The notes under the pieces: generated by a model
Told to the model about the DNA's origin: nothing
The model's database searches: none
The model's input: only the letters and a program-made list of their open reading frames with translations
Made by a program: the position numbers and the translations under genes
Shown here: positions 1 to 15,400 of the stretch, in pieces
Layout: each line of letters starts with the position of its first letter
How positions within the stretch are numbered: the stretch's first letter is position 1
Source: Aporophyla lueneburgensis
Lineage: Eukaryota; Arthropoda; Insecta; Lepidoptera; Noctuidae
NCBI GenBank assembly: GCA_932294355.1
Contig: OW028753.1
Coordinates: forward strand, 4,657,501 to 4,721,500
Direction: 5' to 3'
Length of the DNA: 64,000 nt

Positions 1-499
1 ATAATTTTATATTTTGTTTTAGCGATGGGGCGTAGGGGTCGTGTATATCACTGTGTCAAAATAGGCAAAATAAATATTCTGCAGCCGTACAATAATTGCG
101 TATTGCCAGAAATCATAGACACTAGAAAGGCAAGAGCAATGCCTTTATGACAAATATTTATTTAACGAAGTGTAAGTCATTTTTAGGTGACAATAATTAT
201 GTGATTGTTTTTATTTTTTTATATACTTTACATAACATATGTTTCTGTTTTTTTATTAGTCTAGAAACCTTTATTAGACTGGATAAATAAAAGTATTTTC
301 ATAAATCTGTAAATACCGCATTATAATTCTAACGGCTCAACATTGTTTAATCCATCTCGACACTCGCGTTACACTGTTTGTATTATGTATGTGTGGATAG
401 CTACGCCAACATTAGATTTAATAGTTCATACACAAGGCGGCCGTCTCTTACCTAAACTCGTGAGTTAAAATTTTATGAAGTGGCTCTTAACATTTTCAG
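1..499 (+). other. Intron 4 (3' part) of betaGRP copy 1
   Basis: No coding potential or recognisable repeat was seen here. It ends in the acceptor at 498-499, directly before exon 5 of the first betaGRP copy, so it is read as the distal part of intron 4. Exons 1-4 of this copy must lie upstream of the window. Confidence 0.6.
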
Positions 500-3400
500 A
501 TGCACAGGCAAGGCAGACTCGCCGGAGTGCAGGCAAGTAGCCTCAGGGGCTCAGATATTACCGCCAGTGATGACGGCGAAGATCACCACAAGACGCAGCT
601 TCAACTTCATGTTCGGAAGGGTAGAAGTGCGCGCAAAATTACCGTCTGGAAGCTGGATCATGCCTGGTTAGTAAATAAAAGGGACTAATAGAATCTGTAT
701 GACTTTATGAGAGCTCTAAAAATAATGATCCCTACCACTTACTTACTAAGAAAAAGCACTGAATCTCATTTTTTTAACTATGCATTTCATAACCTTTTTT
801 TTTCGTTTTTTTGGGGGGAGGTCGTGTCAGACTTTTACTGACTAATACCCACCCGTGTTCTTTCAGTTGCCTGTATACCAGGGCCACGGTATTTCTTTCG
901 AACAAATCTCGCGACCCTAGCAGGTATCAGTCCTAGTGGACCCCTTCAGTTTTGCTGACCTCTCTTTGAGGCGCACGTAGAACACTATGCGCCGTCGACA
1001 TGAGTCTGGTCTTTGCCAGGCAGTGAGCTACCCATTTCTCGCCGCCCGCAAGCCCGCCTCTACGGTGGCCGGCAGTCCGCTCTCAGTCGACTCTCGACGA
1101 CGCCAGGGGCGTCTCCTCCTGCGTCGGCTAGGGGTGTGAGGGCGCATTGTCACGCGCCCCACCTCCTCCTTCGCGAGCACTACTCCTTCGCAAAAGGAGG
1201 CTGCCTAATGCATTTTATACCCTTACTCCTATTTCGCCCTTGTAGTTAGCTTTTTTTTTACATTTTATTCAACTTCCAGTTCGCATTTCGCCCACCAAAT
1301 TAACAACTTATTTCGTTTTGGCAGAGACTTCCCGTACTTTGTACTAGTTCTCTCGATTTCACCTTTTCAATGTCGTTTATTATACATCGACTTAATAAGG
1401 CCCCTCGATGTGTGAAGTGTGTTGCTCCTCACGCAACTACCTTGTGTACCAAATCTGACCGCACTGAGCCTGCTCACTGCTGTAATTGCAATGAAGCGCA
1501 CCCGGCGAACTACAGCAAGTGTAGTGTTAGAATGGCATATCTGGAAAGCATCGAGAAAAAGAAGGCTTTAGAGCGTAAGCCTGTACCAACAATGATCCCC
1601 CCGAAACCAATACCCTCGGTGATCCCCCCAAATCTGATGCACATGATGTCTCAACCAGCACCGACGACCTCTAATTATAGATCTTGGCCTACAAACCATC
1701 AGGTTCCCATTGAACACCCAACGCCTGGCCTGAACAACGAGCTACAAAGGAGATGTTTGAAATATTACTTAAGAACAATGTAAGAGTTTCGTTTACTATC
1801 AAGTAAAGTACTCTTGCATTAAGAACAATAAAATCACAGTTTGCTGCTTGCACGTCTTGGTTGGACAAGGTCATGCTTGTACTCTCTCATCTCGGTAAAT
1901 ATGTCTGATTCAGCAGAACTCCGTTTGTTAACCTGGAACTCCGACGGAGTTCGTTTAAAGATTCATGAATTACTCGATTTGGCGGTAAGCGTTTTGTCTG
2001 TTGATATTATTGGCATTTGTGAAAGTAGACTAACCTCAAACTCAACTTTAGTTACACCTGGATTTACCTGTTATCGTAAAGATAAACATCATACTGGCCG
2101 TGGCCAAGGAGTTGCGATCCTTTTAAGAAATGACCTTGATCACTTGGCTTTAAATGATCCTTACACTAAAAATATGGAGGTTGTCGGTATTACTATCAAA
2201 ATATCAGGAATTGATCACATTGTTTTATCCATTTACCAGTCACCCAATCTGCCTATGCTTCGTAGTGACCTTGAGTTACTGTTCGGCTTGGGCTCCCACG
2301 TTGTTATCATGGGAGACTTTAATGCCAACCACTCACATTGGCTGAGTAGCTACACTAATACGCGAGGCAGAACTCTTTTCAACCACATGCTTGAATCCGA
2401 CTACGTCATACATAGTCCTAGCTTACCTACTCAAGTAAACTACTGTCCCAACCGTAAACCAACTAGCCCAGACATGGTTCTGTCGTTAAATGTAAGCTGC
2501 ATTAGTGATGTCGAAACGATAACAGTATTGTCATCTAATCATTACCCCATATTTTTTACCATTGGTGGCTCACTGTGTCGCAAGGCAAAAACTCGGTTCT
2601 TTAAATTTAACTGCGTTAACTGGACTAAATATCGTTCTCACCTCAATAAAAATATCGTGCTTAGTTCCAAGACGTTTAAAACTGAAAGGGATATTGATAC
2701 TGCCATTGCTCATTTTCAACAAGTTATAATCGATGCTAGGGACTCCTCCATACCATCTACGACTGCTGTGTTTAGTGACATCCCTATCAAACTTCCTCGG
2801 TATGTTAAAAATTTAATCCGCTATAAAAAACCACTTGCGTCGTATTGAACAAAAACTGCCCACTGGTTACCTTAGAAGGCTCAATCGTAGTAATATAAAC
2901 ATGTTACAATCATACATTAGCTCAAATATACAAAATTACTTCGATCACCTTTGGAATGCAAAGCTGGCAAAATGTGACAACCCCAGCCAAGACATCTGGC
3001 GTCTGACTAAATCTCTGAAACCTAGATCTACGAACATTCCTCCCCTAAAACTTTCAGATGGGTCCCTGACGGCTAGCACGGCTGAACAGTGTAATGCTTT
3101 CAGTGACAATATGAGTCTTACCGCTAACTGGGCTTGTGACTCCGAACTCAAATCTGAGATATCGAACTCTATGTCTGTCATAAATAGTTGTAATGTCGTT
3201 TCAGATTTTATAAAGCCAGTGAGGCCATTTGAGATTCGTAAAATGTTGAATAAACTTAAATTCCGTTAATCTGTAAGTCACGACGGGATTCATAACTTAC
3301 TTTTAAAGAACTTACCACAGAAAGCTATATAGTCTATGTTACAAAAATTTTCAATGGCTGTTTTGGTCTGAGCTATTTTCCAAATATCTGGAAAAATGCT

Positions 3401-6400
3401 AAAACAATACCCCTCAAAAAACCTGGAAAAGACAGTACTTTACCTATAAACTACCGCCCCATAAGTCTGCTACCTTCCGTTGGTAAAATATTTGAATCTG
3501 TGATTTATACAAGATTATTACGCGCCACTGGGCAGTTTTTGATCCAAGAGCAGTTTGGGTTCCGTGCCACTCATTCAACTACCCAACAACTAGCTAGAGT
3601 GTCAGAACACATATCCCATCACCTAAATCTACGGCAATCCACGGGTATGTTCCTGCTGGATATCGAAAAAGCTTTTGATACCGTGTGGCACGAAGGCCTG
3701 CTACACAAGTTGCTTACGTTGGATGTACCTATGTCTCTGATTAAACTCATTCAATCGTACCTTGCGGATCGTAAATTCCAGGTTCACATCGGCAACACCA
3801 CTTCATCACCTCAAAATGTCCCAGCTGGCGTTCCCCAGGGCTCAATTGTAGGACCCTATTTATTTCTCCTGTTCTTGAATGATATCCCTACTCAACCTCG
3901 AACCAAATTAGCTTGCTTTGCTGACGATACTGCCTCTTACACCTCTTCAGCTGATACCGATTTGATCATAAGTCGCCTACAGTATTCTATCGATTTGCTT
4001 CTTGACTACTTTAAGAAATGGAAGCTCAAAATAAATGAGGATAAAACGGAAGCAATATTCTTTTCCCGTGCTAGGCGGGACCTCCAGAACTTTAAAAATA
4101 GCCGGTCATACAGTACCCTGGAAGACTTGTGTGCGTTATCGTGGGATCAAAATGGATAGACATCTAAACTGGTCCAAACATATTGCTGACTTGCGTTTGA
4201 AGGGCGCCCAAGCCCTCGGCGCTTTAAACCCTACAATGAATCGTAAAAGCAAATTAAGTAGCAGTACTAAATTGAGAATTTATACAACGCTTGTCCGTCC
4301 GTGTATAACGTACGCCTGCCCCGTGTGGAGTAGCACATGTTTCTCCAACTATCAACTTCTTCAGGTAGTTCAAAATAAAGCCGTAAAAATATCCTATAAA
4401 ACTAAATTTAAAACAAATCTTAAAAAAATACACAAATATATTAAACTTCCTTTATTATTCAATTACATTATTAAAATATCATTAAGATTTTATAATAGAA
4501 ATAAGATTAATAGTACTAACCCATTAATTGCAAATTTATGTTCATCAACTTTAGATAAATTGCCTTATATCGATAGATACGGCACTTACCGCCTACCTCA
4601 TCACTACCTCCTGTTCCCACCACCCGAGATGCGAGCGACCAGTGACTTGACCCCCGAGAGGCTTGCTGCTGCCCCGGCCCCGGCTGTAGAAACACCGGGT
4701 CGCGGGCGGCAGGGAGGCTCCGTCCGCTGATCATTGACTGGTCGCACGGTTACTAGTATTTACATACATATCGTGCGATCAGCAAATCACTATGTGGGTG
4801 AACTTGGCAGAGCATTTCCCAGCAGAGCAAAAAAAAATGTGAGTTCTATTCGCATGCAGCTGAGTTCTAGAGTTCCTTATACTTAAAAAAAATAGTTCTG
4901 CGATTTTTGCCTGAAAAAAGGTCGAACGAAAATATGCTCTGCTAACTTCCGTTGGCAGATCATTTTTTCCAAAAAAAAATTTAAAAATTTGTTTTAGGTT
5001 CACAGTGGTGAATTTTATAGTTCCTTATACTTTTCCGAAATAGTTCTGCAGAAAAAATAAAGAAAAAAAAAAAAACGAAAATATTACCTGTTATAAGAAA
5101 AAGAAAATCGATTCGTTAAAACAGGCGCAAATGGCGTAGTTTGCCGAGTTTCGTTGATTCTACAGACTCAGTTTAGCAGTCAGTACTACATAAACAGAAA
5201 CATACTACATACATGCAGATATCTCATAAACGTATAAGCAGAGCCTTCCAAAAAAGAAAGGTTAAATAAAATATAGATTTCATTGAATGATTGCGAAACG
5301 ATGATCAAAATAAAAAGTAAGAGTAAAATTGAGAAGCTAGATCTCCACAATTCGTATTGCCACTATAACAGAAGTATTCGAAAATATGCAAAATTAATTC
5401 AGAACCCTAACTGAGATATCAGCAGAGCATGTGTAAAGATTTGGGTTAGTTGAAATCAAGATTTAAATGAGCGTTTTGGAGAGATGGATAAAAAAAAAAT
5501 ATGTCACTCAGGAGCGGGAACTCCTCGTATTAAGATGCACCTGGACTACTTCATAGCATCATTAAGAAATTCAGAAATCTTTCTAAAGTTTCAGTAGAGA
5601 ATACGTAAACACATGTGTTAGTGAAAATCAAGATTTAAATGAGTGTTTTGGAGAGATGGAGAGATAATAAACTAATCGAACTAAGGAGTGGGAACTCCTC
5701 ATTTTAAGATGCACCTATAACTGTGCTACTTGACAGCATCGATAAGGAATTCAGAACTCTGACTAAAGTATCAGCAGAGCATGGGTAAACGCATGTGTTA
5801 GTGAAAATCAAGATTTAAATGAATGTTCGGGAGAGATGCATAAAAAAAAGTAACTTATCACACTCAGGCGCGGGAACTCCTTGTTTTCAGATGCACCTGT
5901 ATCTGAACTACTTGACAGGCTCAATCTAAATTCAGAACTCTGACTAAAGTATGAGCAGAGCATGGGTAAACGCATGTGTTAGTGAAAATCAAATTTAAAT
6001 GAGTGTTCTGGAGAGATGGATAAAAACAATAAACTTATCGCACACAGGAGCGAAAACTCTTCGTATCCAGATGCATCTATAACTGAATTACTTGAGAAGA
6101 TCGATAAAAAATTCAGAACTCTGACTAAAGTATCAGCAGAGCATGGGTAAACGCAAGTGTTAGTGAAAATCAAGATTTAAATGACTGTTCTGGAGACATG
6201 GATAAAAAAAGTAACTTATCACACTCAGGCGCGGGAACTCTTTGTTTTCAGATGTAACGGTATCTGAACTACTTGACAGGCTCAATCAGAAATTTAGAAC
6301 TCTGACTAAAGTATGAGCAGAGCATGGGTAAACGCATGTGTTAGTGAAAATCAAGATTTAAATGAGTGTTCTGGAGATATGCATAAAAAAAGGTAACTAA

Positions 6401-9400
6401 TTACACACAGGTGTGGGAACTCTTCGTTTTCAGATGCACTTGTAACTGAACTACTGAAAAGGATCGATAAGAAATTTAGAACTCTGACTAAGGTATAAGC
6501 AGAGCATTGGAAATCACATGTATTAGTGAAAATCAAGATTTAAATGAGTATTCTGAAGAGATGGATTAAAATAATAAACTTATCGCACTCAGGAGCAGGA
6601 ACTCTTCGTTTCCAGATGCATCTGTAACTGAACTACTTGACAGGATCGATAATAAATTTATAACTCTGACTAAGGTATCAGCAGAGCATTGGAAATCACA
6701 TGTGTTAGTGAAAATCAAGATTTAAATGAGTGTTCTGGAGAGATGGAGAGATAATAAAATAGTCGAACTAAGGAGTGGGAACTCCTCATTTTTAGATGCA
6801 CCTATAACTGTGCTACTTGGCAGAATCGATAAGGAATTCAGAACTCTGACTAAAGTATCAGCAGAGCATGGGAAATCACATGTGTTAGTGAAAATCAAGA
6901 TTTAAATGAGTGTTCTGGAGAGATGGAGAGATAATAAACTAATCGAACTAAGGAGTGGGAACTCCTCATTTTTAGATGCACCTATAACTGTGCTTCTTGA
7001 CAGAATCGATAAGGAATTCAGAACTCTGACTAAAGTATCAGCAGAGCATGAGTAAACGCATGTGTTAGTGAAAATCAAGATTTAAATGAATGTTCTGGAG
7101 AAATGCATAAAAAAAAGCAACTTATCACACTCAGGCGTGGAAACTCTTCTTTTTCAGATGCGCTTGCAACTGAACTACTGAACAGGATCGATAAGAAATT
7201 TAGAACTCTGACTAAGGTATCAGCAGAGCATTGGAAATCACATGTGTTAGTGAAAATCAAGATTTAAATGAGTGTTCTGGAGAGAAGGATTAAAACAATA
7301 AACTTATCGCACTCAGGAGCAGGAACTCCTCGTTTCCAGATGCATCTGTAATTGAACTACTTGACAGACTCCAAAAAATATTCAGAATTCTGGCTAAGTT
7401 ATCAGCAGAGCATTGGTAAATACATGTTTTAGTTAAAATCAAGATTTAAATGAGTGTTTTGGAGAGATGGATAAAAAATAAACTAATCGCACTCAGGAGT
7501 AGGAACTTTTCGTTTTTAGATGCACCTACAGCTGAGCTACTTGACAAGATCGATAAGAAATTCAGAACTCTGACTAAGGTATCAGCAGAGCATGCGTAAA
7601 CACATGTGTAAGTGTAAATCAAGATTTAAATGAATGTTCTGGAGAGATGCATAAAAAAAAAGTAACTTATCACACTCAGGCGTGGGAACTCTTCGTTTTC
7701 AGATGCAACTGTAACTGAACTACTTGACAGGCTCAATCAGAAATTCAGAACTCTGACTACGGTATCAGCAAAGCATTGGAAATCACATGTGTTAGTGAAA
7801 ATCAAGATTTAAATGAGTGTTCTGGAGAGAAGGATTAAAACAATTAACTTATCGCACTCAGGAGCAGGAACTCCTCGTTTCCAGATGCATCTGTAATTGA
7901 ACTAATTGACAGACTCCAAAAAATATTTAGAATTCTGGCTAAGTTATCAGCAGAGCATTGGTAAATACATGTTTTAGTTAAAATCAAGATTTAAATGAGT
8001 GTTTTGGAGAGATGGATAAAAAATAAACTAATCGCACTCAGGAGTAGGAACTCTTCGTTTTTAGATGCACCTATAGCTGAGCTACTTGACAAGATCGATA
8101 AGAAATTCAGAACTCTGACTAAGGTATCAGCAGAGCATGCGTAAACACATGTGTAAGTGTAAATCAAGATTTAAATGAATGTTCTGGAGAGATGCATAAA
8201 AAAAAGTAACTTATCACACTCAGGCGCGGGAAATACTTGTTTTCAGATTCACCTGTATCTGAACTACTTGACAGGCTCAATCAGAAATTCAGAACTCTGA
8301 CTAAGGTATGAGCAGAGCATGGGTAAACGCACGTGTTAGTGAAAATCAAGATTTAAATGAGTGTTCTGGAGATATGCATAAAAAACAGTAACTAATCACA
8401 CTCAGGCGTGGGAACTCTTCGTTTTCAGATGCAACTGTAACTGAACTACTGAACAGGATCGATAAGAAATTTAGAACTCTGACTACGGTATCAGCAAAGC
8501 ATTGGAAATCACATGTGTTAGTGAAAATCAAAATTTAAATGAGTGTTCTGGAGAGATGGATTAAAACAATAGACTTATCAAACTCAGGAGCAGGAACTCC
8601 TCGTTTCCAGATGCATCTGTAATTGAACTACTTGACAGAATCAAAAAGAAATTCAGAACTTTGACTAATGTATCAGCAGAGCATGGGAAAACACATGTGT
8701 TAGTGAAAATCAAGATTTTAATGAGTGTTCTGGAGAGATGGATAAAAACCATAAACTTATCGCACTCAGGAGCGAAAACTCCTCGCTTCCAGTTGCATCT
8801 ATAACTGAACTACTTGACAGGATCGATAAAAAATTCAGAACTCTGTCTAAAGTATCAGCAGAGCATTGGTAAAACATGTTTTAGTTAAAATCAAGATTTA
8901 AATGACTGTTCTGGAGACATAGATAAAAAAAAGTAACTTATCACACTCAGGCGCGGGAACTCTTTGTTTTCAAATGCAACTGTATCTGAACTACTTGACA
9001 GGTTCAATCAGAAATTCAGAACTCTGACTAAAGTATGAGCAGAGCATGGGTAAACGCATGTGTTAGTGAAAATCAAGATTTAAATGAATTTTCTGGAGAC
9101 ATAGATAAAAAAAAGTAACTTATCACACTCAGGAGCAGGAACTCCTCGTTTCCAGATGCACCTATAACTGTGCTTCTTGACGGAATCGATAAGGAATTCA
9201 GAACTCTGATTAAAGTATCAGCAGAGCATGGGTAAACGCATGTGTTAGTGAAAATCATGATTTAAATGAATGTTTTGGAGAGATGCATAAAAAAAGTAAC
9301 TTATCACACTCAGGCGCAGGAACTCCTTGTTTTCAGATGCAACTGTATCTGAACTACTTGACAGGCTCTATCAGAAATTCAGAACTCTGACTAAAGTATG

Positions 9401-12400
9401 AGCAGAGCATGGGTAAACGCATGTGTTAGTGAAAATCAAGATTTAAATGAGTGTTCTGGAGAGATGGATAAAAAAATAACAAATCGCACTCAGGAGCGGG
9501 AACTCCTCGTTTTCAGTTGCACCTGTAACTGAACTACTTGACAGGATCGATAAAAAATTCAGAACACTGACTAAAGTATCAGCAGAGCATGGGAAAGCAC
9601 ATGTTTTAGGGAAAATAAAGATTTAAATGACTGTTCTGGAGAGATGGGTAAACATAATAAACTTATCGCACTCAGGAGCGAAAACTCCTCGTTTCCAGAT
9701 GCATTTTTTTTCCAGGATTGGAAATCATCAAATGACTTCTCCCGATCTGGGCGGAGCGGGAGGGCGTGTCAGACTTTTACTGACTAAAACCCACACGTGT
9801 TCTATCAGTTGCCCATGTGCCAGGGTCACGGTATCTCTTTCGAACAATCACGCGACCCCGGCAGGTTTTCAGATGCATCTATAAATGAACTACTTGACAG
9901 GATCGATAAAAAATTCAGAACCCTGTCTAAAGTATCAGCAGAGCATGGGTAAACGCAAGTCTTAGTGAAAATCAAGATTTAAATGACTGTTCTTTAGAGA
10001 TTAATAAAAAAAGTAACTAATCACACTCAGGAGCGGGAACTTCTCGTTTCCAGATTCACCTATAACTGAACTACTTGACAGGATTGATAAAAAATTCAGA
10101 ACTCTGACTAAAGTATCAGTAGAGCATACGAAATAACATGTGTTAATTAAAATCAAGATAAATCAAGATTCAAATTAGTGTTCTGTTAGGATGTTTAAAA
10201 AAACATATATATTTTGGTCAGGAACGGTAACTCCTCGTTTTTAGATGCCCCTGAAAGTGCGCTACTTGACAGCCTAAAAAGATATTCAGATCTATGACTA
10301 AAGTATCAGCAGAGCATGCGTAAACACATGTGTTAGTGATAATCAAGATTGAAATGAGTGTTCTGGAGAGATGGATAAAAGCAATAAACTTATCGCACTC
10401 AGGAGCAGAAACTCCTCGTTTCCAGATGCACCTATAACTGAGTTACTTGACAAGATCAACAAGATATTCACAACTCTGACTCAAGTATCAGCAGAGCATG
10501 GGAAACACGTGTTAGTGATAATCAAGATTGAAATGAGTGTTCGGGAGAGATGGGTAAAATAAAAACTTATGGCACCCAGGAGCGGGAACTCCTCGTTTTC
10601 AGATGCACGTATAATTGTGCAACTTGACAGCCTACAAAAGATATTCAGAACTCTGACTAAGGTATCAGCAGAGCATTGGTATTATATGTGTTAGTAAATA
10701 TTATGATATAAATTTATTAAAAGGGAGGTTTATTTTAATTAAAAGGGATATTAAGAAAATTCAGCAGCGAGGAGCTGCAACGTTTTTCTGATGCACTGTT
10801 AAGTGTTCTTTCGGGAAACATGAGAAAATAATCCAGATCTTGGACAAATGTATCAATAAGAGCACGGTTTAATAGATTGACTAATATTTCAAATGTAATT
10901 TAGTTGTTTTCTAACACTGAATGATCGAAAATGAATGTTGATTAGCACTGAAGAGCCGTCGAAGAAGAGAGTCTTCATTTTCAGATGAATACATATACTC
11001 GTATTATATAATATTGCGAATACACCAAATATCCAGAATGTTCAGAAATCCATCAGCAGAGAGCGGTTGACAATTTCCGACTATAGGAATTGTGGTCAAA
11101 ACCTTGAGGAGTGGATAGAGAATTGCTACAGCGTCCTCACCTTCCACCTGATGCAGGTTCTCACCGGGCATTGCTGCTGCGGTGGGTTCCTGTTCAGAAT
11201 AAAGTGGGAGGAAACGCCCGGATGTTTCCATTGTGAGGATCGTCTAGAGGACACGGTGGAGCATACGGTGGAAGTGTGCCCTGCCTGGGCGGAGCACTGT
11301 CGCGTCTTCGTGGAGGTGATCGGCGGCGGTGACCACTTGCGTCCGGCCCTGGTGCGAGTCCTTGTACGGAGCGAGAGGGCAATGGGTAGCTCTGCGAAGC
11401 AGTAATGTTCGCAAAGAAAGAGGTGGGGCGCGTGAGGGAGTGACAGTCTCTGCGCCCTCACGTCCCTAGCCGCCGCAGGAGGAGACGCCCCGGGCGTCGG
11501 GAGTCGATCACAGACTCCCAGCCACCGTAGGCGCGGGCTTGCAGGCGGTGAGCAATGGGTAGCTCGCCGCCCGTAAGTACCAGGCCTGTCTCGACGGCAC
11601 GTAATGTTCCACACGCGCCTCAAAGAGATGTCAGCAGCATTGAAGGGGTCAGCTAGGATCGATGCCTGCCAGGGCCGCGAGATTGTTCAATCGAGATAAC
11701 GTGACCCTGGCACATGGGTAACTGATGGAACACGGGTGGGATTTAGTCAGTAAAAGTCTGACACGCCCTCCTGCTCGGCCCAGAGCGGCAGAAGTCATTT
11801 GATGATTCCCCGTCCAGAGAGAAAAAAAAATGCGAGCACTGACTAGATAAGTTCATTCAATTTGTGTGGTTCTTTCCTCTACAGAACATTTCAGGCAGCT
11901 GTCTACATGGTCTTCACATGGTCTTTCAATAATTCTATTAATAACTCGGATATTCTATCCAAATTTATTTAAAGGTACCCAGAAAGTCAAAGCGATAGAA
12001 CGCAACATGGCGTGTTCCATTTAACTCTACAAATACACGCAAAAAGCTCAGTAACAGGTGCATCTGAAAACGAGGAGTTTCCGCTCCTGAGTGCGATAAA
12101 TATTTTTTTTTTTTGAGTCATCGTACCAGAACACTAAATTGAATCTTGATTAATCTTGATTTTAACTAACACATATGTTTACGTATGCTCTACTGATACT
12201 TAAGACAGAGTTCTGAATTTCTTAAGGATGCTGTCAAGTAGACCAGTTACAAGTTTATCCACCTCTCCAGAACACTCATTTAAATCTTGATTTTCACTAA
12301 AACATGTGATTTCCAATGCTCTGCTGATACCTTAGTCAGAGTTCTAAATTTATTATTGATCCTTTTAAGTAGTTCAGTTACAGGTGCATCTGAAAACGAA

Positions 12401-15400
12401 TAGTTCCCGCGCCTGAGTGTGATTAGTTACTTTTTTTTTATGCATCTCTCCAGAACATTCATTTAAATCTTGGTTTTCACTAACACGTGTTTTCCATGCT
12501 CTGCTGATACCTTAGTCAGAGTTCTGAATTTCTTAAGGATGCTGTCAAGTATAACAGTTACAGGTGCATCTGAAACGGAGAAGTTCACGCTCCAGAGTGT
12601 GATAAATAACTTTTTTTTATGCATATCTCCAGAACACTCATTTAAAATCTTGATTTTCACTAACACATGCGTTTACCCATGCTCTGCTCATACTTTAGTC
12701 AGAGTTCTAAATTTCTGATTGAGCCTGTCAAGTAGTTCAGATACAGGTGCATCTGAAAACAAAGAGTTCCCGCGCCTGAGTGTGATAAGTTACTTTTTTT
12801 TATCCATGTCTCCAGAACAGTCATTTAAATCTTGATTTTCACTAACACATGCGTTTACCCATGCTCTGCTGATACTTAAGTCAGAGTTCTGAATTTTTTA
12901 TCGATCTTCTCAAGTAATTCAGTTATAGATGCATCTGGATACGAAGAGTTTTTGCTCCTGTGTGCGATGAGTTTATCGTTTTTATCCATCTCTCCAGAAC
13001 ACTCATTTAAATCTTATTTTCACTAACACATGTGATTTCCAATGCTCTGCTGATACTTTAGTCAAAGTTCTGAATTTCTTATTGATTCTGTCAAGTAGTT
13101 CAGTTACAGATGCATCTGGAAACGAGGAGTTTTCGCTCCTGTGTCCGATAAGTTTATTGTTTTAATCCATCTCTCCAGAACACTCATTTAATTCTTGATT
13201 TTCACTAACACATGTGATTTCCAATGCTCTGCTGATACCTAAGTCAGAGTTCTAAATTTCTTACCGATCCTGTTCAGTAGTTCAGTTACAAGTGCATCTG
13301 AAAACGAAGAGTTCCCATGCCTGAGTGTGATTAGTTACTTTTTTTATGCAAATCTTCAGAACACTCATCTAAATCTTGATTTTCACTAACACATGCGTTT
13401 ACCCATGCTCTGCTCATACTTTAGTCAGAGTTCTGAATTTCTGATTGAGCCTGTCAAGTAGTTCAGATACAAATGCATCTGAAAACAAGGAGTTCCCGCG
13501 CCTGAGTGTGATAAGTTACTTTTTTTTATGCATCTCTCCAGAACATTTATTTAAATCTTGATTTTCACTAACACATGCGTTTACCCATGCTCTGCTGATA
13601 CTTTAGTCAGAGTTCTGAATTCCTTATCGATTCTATCGAGTAGCTCAGTTATAGGTGCATCTAAAAACGAAGAGTTCCCACTCCTGAGTGCGATTAGTTT
13701 ATTTTTTATCCATCTCTCCAAAACACTCATTTAAATCTTGATTTTAACAAAAACAAGTATTTACCAATGCTCTGCTGATAACTTAGCCAGAATTCTGAAT
13801 ATTTTTTGGAGGCTGTCAAGTAGTTCAGTTATAGGTGCATCTGGAAACGAGGAGTCCCCGCTCTTGAGTGTGATTAGTTACTTTTTTTATCCATCTCTCC
13901 AGAACACTCATTTAAATCTTGATTTTCACTAACACATGGGTTTACCCATGCTTTGCTGATACTTTAGACAGAGTTCTGAATTTTTGATTGAGCCTTTGAA
14001 GTAGTTCAGATACAGGTGCATCTGAAAACAAGGAGTTCCCGCGCCTGAGTGTGATAAATTTCTTTTTTTTATGCATCTCTCCAGAACATTCATTTAAATC
14101 TTGATTTTCAATAACACATGCGTTTACCCATGCTCTGCTGATACTTTAGTCAGAGTTCTGAATTTCTTATTGATTTTGTCAAGTAGTTCAGTTACAGATG
14201 CATTTGGAAACGAGAAGATTTCGCTCCTGTGTGCGATAAGTTTATTGTTTTAATCCATTTCTCCAGAACACTCATTTAAATCTTGATTTTCACTAACACA
14301 TGTGATTTCCAATGCTCTGCTGATACCTTAGTCAGAGTTCTGAATTTCTTAAGGATGCTGTCAAGTAAAACAGTTACAGGTGCATCTGAAAACGAAGAGT
14401 TTCCGCGCCTGAGTGTGATTAGTTACTTTTATTTTATGCATCTCTCCAGAACACTCATTTAAATCTTGATTTTCACTAACACATTCGTTTACCCATGCTC
14501 TGCTCATACTTTAGTCATAGTTCTGAATTTTTGATTGAGCCTGTGAAGTAGTTCAGATACAGGTGCATCTGAAAACAAGGAGTTCCCGCACCTGAGTGTG
14601 ATAAATTACTTTTTTTTATGCATCTCTCCAGAACATTCATTTAAATCTTGATTTTCACTAACACTTGCGTTTACCCATGCTCTGCTGATACTTTAGTCAG
14701 AGTTCTGAATGCTTTATCGATTCTGTCAAGTAGTACAGTTAAAGGTGCATCTAAAAATGAGGAGTTCCCACTCCTTAGCTCGATTAGTTTATTATCTCTC
14801 CAGAACAATCATTTAAATCTTGATTTTCACTAACACATGTGTTTTCCCATGCTCTGCTGATACTTTAGTCAAAGTTCTGAATTTCTTATTGATTTTATCA
14901 AGTAGTTCAGTTACAGATGCATCTGGAAACGAGAAGATTTCGCTCCTGTGTGCGATAAGTTTATTGTTTTAATCCATTTCTCCAGAACACTCATTTAAAT
15001 CTTGATTTTCACTAACACATGTGATTTCCAATGCTCTGCTGATACCTTAGTCAGAGTTCTGAATTTCTTAAGGATGCTGTCAAGTAAAACAGTTACAGGT
15101 GCATCTGAAAACGAAGAGTTTCCGCGCCTGAGTGTGATTAGTTACTTTTATTTTATGCATCTCTCCATAACACTCATTTAAATCTTGATTTTCACTAACA
15201 CATGCGTTTACCCATGCTCTGCTCATACCTTAGTCAGAGTTCTGAATTTCTGATTGAGCCTGTCAAGTAGTTCAGATACAGGTGAATCTGAAAACAAGGA
15301 TTTCCCGCGCCTGAGTGTGATAAGTTACTTTTTTTTTATGCATCTCTCCAGAACATTCATTTAAATCTTGATTTACACTTACACATGTGTTTACGCATGC

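Larger units (their letters stand above)
5440..10720. repeat. Left-arm tandem array, about 29 units of about 181 bp
   Basis: The marker aatcaagatttaaatgag recurs about every 181 bases (for example near 5456, 5627, 5808, 6171, 6350, 6533, 6714, 6895 and 7076). A unit contains: the marker, tgttctggagagatggat, an A-run, actcaggagcgggaactcctcg, ttccagatgcacctgtaactg, actacttgacaggatcgataa, ttcagaactctgactaaag, then tatcagcagagcatgggtaa. Several unit subtypes alternate. Units become divergent after about 10130. Confidence 0.9.

Noticed and set aside
1901..2848. Host apurinic endonuclease gene
   Set aside because: The endonuclease is followed by reverse transcriptase and preceded by zinc knuckles within a LINE with target duplications.
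11126..11623. Minus-strand open frame opposite the R1 fragment
   Set aside because: Shadow of the GC-rich plus-strand R1 ORF2 end and 3' UTR.
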